DNA of 64,000 bases from the NCBI GenBank assembly GCA_029203105.1, contig CP119318.1:634501-698500 (forward strand), in the 5' to 3' direction. Below the pieces are notes generated by a model, which worked only from the letters and a program-made list of their open reading frames with translations, ran no database searches and was not told where the DNA came from. The DNA is from Candidatus Kaistia colombiensis (GTDB taxonomy: Bacteria > Pseudomonadota > Alphaproteobacteria > Rhizobiales > Kaistiaceae). Of this stretch, positions 57,973 to 64,000 are shown piece after piece. The position numbers and the translations under genes are program-made. The first letter of the stretch is position 1, and each line of letters starts with the position of its first letter.

Positions 57973-59538
57973 ATGTCTCTCCTGAAAAACTTTGTCACCG
58001 TCGGTGGTTCGACGACATCGAGCCGGCTTCTCGGCTTCGTCCGCGACATGTTCATGGCGGCGGCGCTTGGCACCGGGCCGGTGGCCGACGCCTTCATGGT
58101 CGCCTTCCGCTTTCCCAATCTGTTCCGGCGGCTCTTCGCCGAGGGGGCGTTCTCCTCCGCTTTCATTCCGCTGTTTGCTGGCAAGCTGGAGGCGGAAGGC
58201 CGCGACGAGGCCAAGCAGTTCGGCTCCGAAGCGCTGTCGGCATTGTTCGCCTTCCTGGTCGTGCTGACGGTGATCGCCCTGATCGCGATGGTGCCGCTCA
58301 TGTATGTGATGGCTCCCGGCTTCGTGTCGGAGCCGTCAAAATTCGACCTCGCCGTGCTGCTGACGCGGATCTCATTCCCCTATCTGACGCTGATCTCGCT
58401 GCTCGCGCTCTATAGCGGCGTGCTGAATGCCGAGGGCCGCTTCATGGCAGCGGCGATGGCGCCGGGCCTTCTCAACGTCGTGCTGGTCGCAGCCCTCGCC
58501 TACATCCTGTTCAACAAGCTCGAGAATTCGGCCGAGGCCGGTATCCTGCTTTCCTGGGCCACGCTGATCGGCGGTGTGTTTCAGCTCGCCGTCGTTATCA
58601 TTGATGCCTGGCGGACGGGCATGCTGCTGAAGCTGCGCTGGCCGCGCCTGACCGCAGGCGTTCGTCGCCTGACGACGCTCGCCGTGCCGGGCCTGATCGC
58701 CGGCGGCGTGACCCAGATCAACATCGTCATCGGCACGATGATCGCCTCGTTCGCGCCGGGCGCCATCGCGATCCTCGGCTATGCCGATCGCCTTTACCAG
58801 CTGCCGCTCGGCATCGTCGGCGCCACCATCGCCGTCGTCATGCTGCCGGACCTGTCGCGCCATGTCCGTTCCGGCCGCACCGATCTCGTCCATCATACCC
58901 AGAACCGCAGCCTCGAATTCGCGATGACGCTGACGCTGCCGGCGGCGATCGCGCTGTTCGTGCTGGCCAAGCCGATCGTCCAGGTGCTGTTCCAGCGCGG
59001 CGAATTCGGGCCGGACGACACGCTCGCCACGGCCCACACGCTGATGGGCTATGCCGTCGGCCTGCCCGCCTTCGTGCTGATCAAGGTGCTGTCGCCCGGC
59101 TTCTTCGCCCGCGAGGATACCAAGACGCCGATGTGGTTCGCCGGCATCGGCGTCGCCGTCAACATCATCGGCTCGCTGGCGCTGTTCCCGTCACTGACCT
59201 ATGTCGGCATCGCCATCGCCACCAGCATCTCGGGCTGGGTCAATGCGGTCCTGCTCGGCTGGGCGCTGCACAAGCGCGGTCATTTCCTGTTCGACGACAA
59301 GGTGAAGCGCAACATGCCGATGGTGCTGGTCGCCGCCATGGCGATGGGGCTTTCCATTTTCCTCGTCGCCTGGTGGGCCGAACCCTATTTCGCCGACCAG
59401 CGCATCCTGTTCCGGGCGGTGGCGATGGGCACGATCTGCGGCATCGGGCTCGTGCTGTTCGCGCTGTTCTGCCAGCTGACCGGCGTCGTCCATTTCGGCG
59501 CCATCGTCGGCAAGCTCCGCAACCGCGGCCGCCGCTGA
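57973..59538 (+). CDS. murJ: Lipid II flippase MurJ
   Basis: MurJ flips lipid II across the inner membrane for wall synthesis. ATG at 57973 after AGGTGG gives MSLLKNFVTVGGSTTSSRLL, 521 residues with about 14 membrane helices. Family segments are GFVRDMFMAAALGTGPVADA, FPNLFRRLFAEGAFSSAFIP and ALFVLAKPIVQVLFQRGEFG. The glnD-murJ-trpS order is typical of Rhizobiales. Confidence 0.95.
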   Translation: MSLLKNFVTVGGSTTSSRLLGFVRDMFMAAALGTGPVADAFMVAFRFPNLFRRLFAEGAFSSAFIPLFAGKLEAEGRDEAKQFGSEALSALFAFLVVLTVIALIAMVPLMYVMAPGFVSEPSKFDLAVLLTRISFPYLTLISLLALYSGVLNAEGRFMAAAMAPGLLNVVLVAALAYILFNKLENSAEAGILLSWATLIGGVFQLAVVIIDAWRTGMLLKLRWPRLTAGVRRLTTLAVPGLIAGGVTQINIVIGTMIASFAPGAIAILGYADRLYQLPLGIVGATIAVVMLPDLSRHVRSGRTDLVHHTQNRSLEFAMTLTLPAAIALFVLAKPIVQVLFQRGEFGPDDTLATAHTLMGYAVGLPAFVLIKVLSPGFFAREDTKTPMWFAGIGVAVNIIGSLALFPSLTYVGIAIATSISGWVNAVLLGWALHKRGHFLFDDKVKRNMPMVLVAAMAMGLSIFLVAWWAEPYFADQRILFRAVAMGTICGIGLVLFALFCQLTGVVHFGAIVGKLRNRGRR

Positions 59539-59598
59539 TCGAATGCTTGCGCGGCGCGGCGCTCCGCGCGATAACGCGCCGGAAAAACGGGGTTTCTG

Positions 59599-60635
59599 AT
59601 GACCGAATTCAAGACGCGCATCTTTTCCGGCGTCCAGCCGACCGGCAACCTGCATCTCGGCAACTATCTCGGCGCGATCGTCAACTTCGTCGCGCTGCAG
59701 GAGCCATGAGTGCATCTATTGCGTCGTCGACATGCACGCGATCACCGTCTGGCAGGACCCGGCCGAGCTGACGCGCGCGATCCGCGAGGTCACGGCCGCC
59801 TTCTCGCCGCCGGCATCGACCCGAAGAAGCACATCGTCTTCAACCAGAGCCAGGTTCCGGCCATGCCGAGCTCGCCTGGGTCTTCAACTGCGTCGCCCGC
59901 CTCGGCTGGCTGAACCGCATGACCCAGTTCAAGGACAAGGCCGGCAAGGACCGCGAGAACGCCTCGCGTCGGGCTCTACGCCTATCCGAGCCTGATGGCG
60001 GCCGACATCCTGCTCTACAGGCGACCCATGTGCCCGTCGGCGAGGACCAGAAGCAGCATCTCGAGCTGACCCGCGACATCGCGCAGAAGTTCAACAACGA
60101 CTTCGCCGAGTCGATCGCGGCGCGTGGCTTCGGCGACGCTATTTCCCGCATCCCGAGCCGGTCATCACCGGGCCGGCGACCGCGCGTCATGTCGCCTGCG
60201 CGACGGCACCAAGAAGATGTCGAAGTCGGATCCGTCCGACTATTCGCGCATCAACCTGACCGACGACGCCGACGGCATCGCCCAGAAGATCCGCAAGGCC
60301 AAGACCGACCCGAGGCCCTGCCGCGCGAGGACGAGGGCCTGAAGGGCCGTCCCGAGGCCGACAATCTCGTCGGCATCTACGCCGCGCTCTCCGGCTCACC
60401 GAAGGACGACGTGCTGCGCGAGTTCGGCGGCCAGCAATTCTCCGGCTTCAAGCCGGCGCTGGCGGACCTGGCGGTCGAGAAGCTCGGCCCGGTCGGCGGC
60501 GAGATGCGCCGCCTGATGGCCGATCCCGGCCATATCGACGCGATCCTCGCCGATGGCGCGGCGCGCGCCGACGCGATCGCGCGCCCGATCCTCGATGGCG
60601 TCAAGGACGTCGTCGGCTTCATCCGTCGCAAGTAG
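59599..60635 (+). CDS. trpS: Tryptophanyl-tRNA synthetase (multiply frameshifted)
   Basis: TrpS charges tRNA-Trp. It starts RIFSGVQPTGNLHLGNYLGA, with the HIGH-type motif HLGN, and the first frame stops falsely at about 59709. Shifted segments are HECIYCVVDMHAITVWQDPA, PKKHIVFNQSQVP, AELAWVFNCVARLGWLNRMT, THVPVGEDQKQHLELTRDIA and SLRDGTKKMSKSDPSDYSRI (KMSKS motif), ending DVVGFIRRK. About eight single-base changes are needed, and most are losses in C or G runs (for example GGCCATG for GGCCCATG near 59862). The synthetase is essential, so these are almost surely errors. Confidence 0.92.
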
Positions 60636-60686
60636 CCGGCCAATCGGCCGCTTGCCGGGCGGGCCGCCGAATGGCAGCATTGCAGC

Positions 60687-61181
60687 ATGCTGGTGAAGCG
60701 CAAGAGCACGGAGAACGGGTCACCGCCGCAAGTTCCTGGCGGTGATCGATGACACGCCCGAATGTTCGCGCGCCGTCATCTATGGCGCGCGGCGCGCCGA
60801 CCGCACCAGTGGCGGCCTCGTCCTGCTCTACGTGATCGAGCCGACGGCTTCCAGCACTGGATCGGCGTCGAGAACATCATGCGCGCCGAAGCGATGGACG
60901 AGGCCGAGACGACGCTCGGCCGCTTCGCCGATCTCGCCCGCCGTCACTCGTCGATCGAACCGGAACTGGTGATTCGCGAGGGCTCTCGCGCCGAACAGAT
61001 CATGGCGCTGATCGAGGCAGACGAGGACATCGCCATCCTCGTTCTGGCGGCCGGCACCGACAAGGAAGGGCCGGGCCCGCTGGTTTCGTCGATCGCCGGC
61101 AAGCTCTCGGCGACCTTTCCGGTGCCGATCACTATCGTGCCCGGCACGCTTTCCGACGACGACATCGCCGCCATCGCTTGA
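60687..61181 (+). CDS. Universal stress protein (UspA) family (frameshifted)
   Basis: A single-domain Usp of about 165 residues. ATG at 60687 opens MLVKRKSTENG; after a break near 60722 it reads RKFLAVIDDTPECSRAVIYG, then SGGLVLLYVIEP, then after a second break near 60848 FQHWIGVENIMRAEAMDEAE, and the C-terminal LVLAAGTDKEGPGPLVSSIA, which has the ATP-binding-type G-rich loop. It ends at 61181. The function is unknown; Usp genes behind trpS are common in this order. Confidence 0.82.
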
Positions 61182-61303
61182 AACCTGACCCGGAGACTAC
61201 GATTTTAGGCGCCGGAGCCGGATTCCGCTTGGATCGAGCGCCGACAATGACTACCATGCCGTTTCTAGAAGTGTTCTAAACAAGTTCGCACGGAGCCCGC
61301 ATC

Positions 61304-61862
61304 ATGTTCATCCAAACCGAAGCGACGCCGAATCCGTCGACCTTGAAGTTCCTGCCCGGCCGGCTCGTCCTGCCGGAAAGCACCGCCGATTTTCGCGATG
61401 CATCGCGAGGCCGAGCGCTCGCCGCTGGCCGAGCGCCTGTTCGCGGTCAACGGCGTCGCCGGCGTCTTCCTCGGCCATGACTTCATCAGCGTGACCAAGA
61501 AGGACGGCGAGTGGCAGCACATGAAGCCCGCCATCCTCGGCGCGATCATGGAGCATTTCATGGCCGGCGTGCCGGTCATGGCCACGCTCAAGCCGCATGC
61601 CGGCGACGCGGAGTTCTTCGACGAGGGCGATGCCGAGCTGGTCGAGACGATCAAGGAACTGATCGAGACCCGCGTCCGTCCGGCCGTGGCGCAGGATGGC
61701 GGCGACATCACCTTCCAGGGTTTCCGCGACGGCGTCGTCTATCTCAACATGCGCGGTTCCTGCTCGGGCTGCCCGTCCTCGACGGCGACGCTGAAGCATG
61801 GCATCCAGAACCTCCTGCGCCATTTCGTGCCGGAAGTGCGCGAGGTTGAAGCCGTTTCCTGA
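61304..61862 (+). CDS. NifU/Nfu-type iron-sulfur carrier protein (one frameshift)
   Basis: Nfu proteins hold and pass 4Fe-4S clusters. ATG at 61304 gives MFIQTEATPNPSTLKFLPGR, the Nfu N-terminal domain; the frame shifts near 61395 and continues AERSPLAERLFAVNGVAGVF, GEWQHMKPAILGAIMEHFMA and the C-terminal domain VAQDGGDITFQGFRDGVVYL with the cluster motif GSCSGCPSSTATLKHGIQNL. About 185 residues in all, as usual. Confidence 0.93.
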
Positions 61863-61907
61863 CCCGCGGCGCTCGACAGCGTTGCTTTCTGGCTCTATCC
61901 GGAGCCC

Positions 61908-62570
61908 ATGATCCTGCTTGCCATCGATACCGCGCTCGAAAATTGCTCCGTTGGTCTTGCGACCGGCGGAGCTGTCTTTTTGCGTGTCGAGACCATCGGT
62001 AAAGGCCATGCCGAGCGGCTGATGCCGGAGATCGCGGCGCTCCTGGCCGAGGCCGGACTGGCGCCGGCCAGTCTGGGCCGCATCGTCGTTTCGGTTGGTC
62101 CCGGCTCCTTCACCGGCCTGCGCGTCGGGATTTCGGCGGCGCGCGGTCTCGCGCTCGTCCATCGCATTCCCGTGATCGGCGTCGGCACGTTGCACATCCA
62201 TGCGGCGCATGCGGCGCGCGAGCGCGGGGAGGGCGGCGAACGACCGATCCTGGCGCTGCTGCCGGCGCGTGGCGACGAGCTCTACGGCCAGCTCTTTTCC
62301 GCGACGGCGGAGCCGATCGGCGAGGCGGTGCTCGAATCCGTGCCCTTCTTCGACGATCTGGCGGCGAAGGCGGGCGCCGATCTGGCGGGCGCCGGCGCGC
62401 TGCGCCTCGCGCCGGTGGGTCGCGTCATCCATGCCCGCTCGGCTCCCGATATCGCTACCCTGCTGGAGCTGGGCGCGGCGCTCGATCCTGCCGATCATCC
62501 GCCAAAGCCGCTCTATGTCCGGCCGCCCGACGCTAAGCCGCAGCTTCACAAGGGAATTGCGCGCCGATGA
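61908..62570 (+). CDS. tsaB: tRNA t6A synthesis protein TsaB
   Basis: TsaB is the scaffold partner of TsaD in making t6A37 on ANN-decoding tRNAs. The 220-residue ASKHA-fold protein has ILLAIDTALENCSVGLATGG, GHAERLMPEIAALLAEAGL and VSVGPGSFTGLRVGISAARG, all typical. Its stop overlaps the rimI start (ATGA), and the operon tsaB-rimI-fur-plsC follows. Confidence 0.95.
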   Translation: MILLAIDTALENCSVGLATGGAVFLRVETIGKGHAERLMPEIAALLAEAGLAPASLGRIVVSVGPGSFTGLRVGISAARGLALVHRIPVIGVGTLHIHAAHAARERGEGGERPILALLPARGDELYGQLFSATAEPIGEAVLESVPFFDDLAAKAGADLAGAGALRLAPVGRVIHARSAPDIATLLELGAALDPADHPPKPLYVRPPDAKPQLHKGIARR

Positions 62571-63055
62571 TGGATCTGTTGCTGCGGCCTCGCATCATCC
62601 TCGACGCCGCCGAGCCGGCCGATATCGATGCGTTGGCCGACATCCATGCTGCCGGCTTCCGCCGCGGCTGGAGCGCCGACGAGATCGATGGCCTGATCGC
62701 AGACAAGACGGTGACCAGCCACGTATTGCGGCGTGAATCGCTGTTCGGCACCCGCCGGCCGCAGGGCTTCATCCTGATCCGGACGGTCGCCGACCAGGCC
62801 GAGGTGCTGACCATCGCGGTGACGCCCGCCGCGCGCGGCCGTGGCTATGGCCGGATGCTGATGGAGGCGGCGCTGCGCGCGCTCTACCGCGAGCTGGTGC
62901 CGGAAATCTTCCTGGAGGTCGACGAGAACAATGCGAGCGCGGTGTCCCTCTACCGCTCGCTGGGATTTGTCGAAGTGGGCCGCCGAAAGGGCTACTATGC
63001 TGGGGACCATGGTCCGGGTGGAACGGCGCTGGTCTTGCGCCTGCAACTGCGGTGA
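62567..63055 (+). CDS. rimI: Ribosomal-protein S18 alanine N-acetyltransferase-like GNAT protein
   Basis: A 162-residue GNAT enzyme. The acetyl-CoA loop is VTPAARGRGYGRMLMEAALR, followed by FLEVDENNASAVSLYRSLGF and EVGRRKGYYAGDHGPGGTAL, the RimI-type C-terminus. RimI beside tsaB is a widespread pairing. Exact protein targets cannot be told from sequence. Confidence 0.92.
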   Translation: MMDLLLRPRIILDAAEPADIDALADIHAAGFRRGWSADEIDGLIADKTVTSHVLRRESLFGTRRPQGFILIRTVADQAEVLTIAVTPAARGRGYGRMLMEAALRALYRELVPEIFLEVDENNASAVSLYRSLGFVEVGRRKGYYAGDHGPGGTALVLRLQLR

Positions 63056-63085
63056 AGGTCGAGTTTTGTATGAAGGGGGCAGGAG

Positions 63086-63541
63086 ATGAGCGTGACGCCT
63101 GAGGTGCAGCATCCGACAACCCTTGAGGACGCCTGCGTCGAGAAGGGCATGCGCATGACCGAGCAGCGCCGCGTCATCGCGCGGGTGCTCGACGCGGCCA
63201 CCGACCATCCCGATGTCGAGGAAGTCTATCGTCGCGCCTCGGCGATTGATCCGCGCATCTCGATTTCGACCGTCTATCGGACCGTGAAGCTGTTCGAGGA
63301 CGCCGGCATGATCGAGCGCCACGATTTTCGCGACGGCCGCAGCCGCTATGAGGCGGTTTCCGAAGAGCACCACGACCACCTGATCGACCTGCGCAGCGGC
63401 GATGTCATCGAGTTCCGCAGCGAGGAGATCGAGGCGCTGCAGGAATTGATCGCCCGGCGGCTCGGCTACCGGCTCGTCGACCATCGGCTCGAGCTCTATG
63501 CCGTGCCGATCGACGACAAGACGTCGAAGGGCCGCCTCTGA
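63086..63541 (+). CDS. fur: Fur-family metalloregulator (Fur/Mur)
   Basis: A 151-residue metal-sensing repressor. The winged helix has GMRMTEQRRVIARVLDAATD, DVEEVYRRASAID and ISISTVYRTVKLFEDAGMIE; the metal site includes SEEHHDHLIDLRSGDVIEFR. In Rhizobiales the orthologue at this position often senses manganese (Mur), while iron control is shared with RirA and Irr, so the metal is uncertain. It overlaps the next start by one base. Confidence 0.93.
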   Translation: MSVTPEVQHPTTLEDACVEKGMRMTEQRRVIARVLDAATDHPDVEEVYRRASAIDPRISISTVYRTVKLFEDAGMIERHDFRDGRSRYEAVSEEHHDHLIDLRSGDVIEFRSEEIEALQELIARRLGYRLVDHRLELYAVPIDDKTSKGRL

Positions 63542-64000
63542 TGGGGCGGCTCCGGCTCGCCGCCATGCTGGCGGGCCTGCTTTTGACGACGCTGGTCCTG
63601 CTGCCGGTACAGCTCTTCGCAATCCGGTTCCGGCCGCAACTTGCCGCCCGCGTTCCGATGTGGTGGCAGCGGGTCGCGGCGCGCTGTCTCGGACTGCGGG
63701 TGCGCGTCGAGGGGACGCCGGCCACGGATCGGCCGCTCTTGATCGTCGCCAACCACGTTTCCTGGGTCGACATCGTTACCCTCGGCAGCTTGCTGCCGGT
63801 ATCCTTCATCGCCAAGAGCGAGGTCGGCGGCTGGCCGGTGGTGAAATGGCTGGCGCGCCTCCAGCGCAGCGTCTTCATCGATCGCACGCGCCGTACGGCG
63901 ACCGCCGCCGCCAATAGCGCCATTGCCGCGCGCTTGGCCGGCGACGAGGCGCTGGTGCTGTTCGCCGAAGGGACGACCGGTGACGGAATCGCGGTTTTGC
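63541..64000 (+). CDS. 1-acyl-glycerol-3-phosphate acyltransferase-like protein (runs off window)
   Basis: A PlsC-family acyltransferase. ATG at 63541 gives a membrane anchor, LAAMLAGLLLTTLVLLPVQL, then the catalytic motif IVANHVSWVDIVTLGSLLP (NHxxxxD), FIAKSEVGGWPVVKWLARLQ, VFIDRTRR and the substrate motif LVLFAEGTTGDG. It is cut off at the window end. It may make phosphatidate or be the OlsA partner of OlsB; the sequence does not decide. Confidence 0.9.
   Translation, partial: MGRLRLAAMLAGLLLTTLVLLPVQLFAIRFRPQLAARVPMWWQRVAARCLGLRVRVEGTPATDRPLLIVANHVSWVDIVTLGSLLPVSFIAKSEVGGWPVVKWLARLQRSVFIDRTRRTATAAANSAIAARLAGDEALVLFAEGTTGDGIAVL

Noticed and set aside
59599..59709. Premature stop as evidence that trpS is a pseudogene
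   Set aside because: All synthetase motifs continue in order in neighbouring frames and the breaks sit at short C or G runs; the gene is normally essential.

Overview
The window is a GC-rich alphaproteobacterial chromosome segment, most likely from the Hyphomicrobiales (Rhizobiales). Evidence is the gene order hemE / putative origin / ppsR-maf-aroE-coaE-dnaQ / secB / timA-mltA-smr, a his operon with an embedded DUF2628 gene, hslUV facing hisB, tsaB-rimI-fur-plsC, and lipid genes of the olsB and pmtA type. I cannot name the genus from sequence alone.

Layout. Bases 1-568 hold the start of hemE and a 410-bp gene-free stretch resembling a hemE-adjacent replication origin. Bases 569-11082 carry ppsR-maf-aroE-coaE-dnaQ, secB, timA-mltA-smr-xre, a DUF1402 gene and hslVU. 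Bases 11280-19257 carry hisB-DUF2628-hisH-hisA-hisF-hisE-coaA, a cation efflux gene, grpE, a TRIC-type channel and olsB. Bases 29911-44936 hold gshB, yraN, rsmI, an LppC-like lipoprotein, hemW, rdgB, rph, hrcA, an NDUFA9-like gene, uppP, a GST, queG, a hicAB toxin-antitoxin pair, gpmA, dapB, pyrF and pmtA. Bases 45008-64000 hold dnaJ, dnaK, alkB, pncA, maeB, mutS, glnD, murJ, trpS, a Usp protein, an Nfu protein, tsaB, rimI, fur and a plsC-like gene cut by the window end.

The exceptional region is an 8.7-kb island at about 20395-29131 that splits the competence helicase gene comM inside the codons leading into its Walker A motif. It has a large serine integrase gene at its left edge. The two junctions share a 7-bp core with one mismatch. 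Joining the inner arms rebuilds a symmetric attP, and joining the outer arms rebuilds an intact in-frame comM. The cargo is a complete, translationally coupled His-Xaa-Ser system (hxsD-hxsB-hxsC-hxsA): two radical SAM enzymes, a small partner, and an exported peptidoglycan-binding-type protein with five consecutive His-Xaa-Ser triplets. Its chemistry and biological role are, to my knowledge, uncharacterised. The island also carries a YHYH-like remnant, a second (resolvase-type) serine recombinase, a RepA-like ATPase with a coupled 56-codon ORF, a strong terminator and a McrA-like HNH endonuclease.

Sequence quality matters here. Conserved single-copy genes at about 1-10150, 45780-46640 and 59700-61400 are broken by frameshifts. 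Most can be explained by one-base contractions in C or G runs. The intervening regions, including the island, are clean. I therefore read these breaks as sequencing errors, not pseudogenes.
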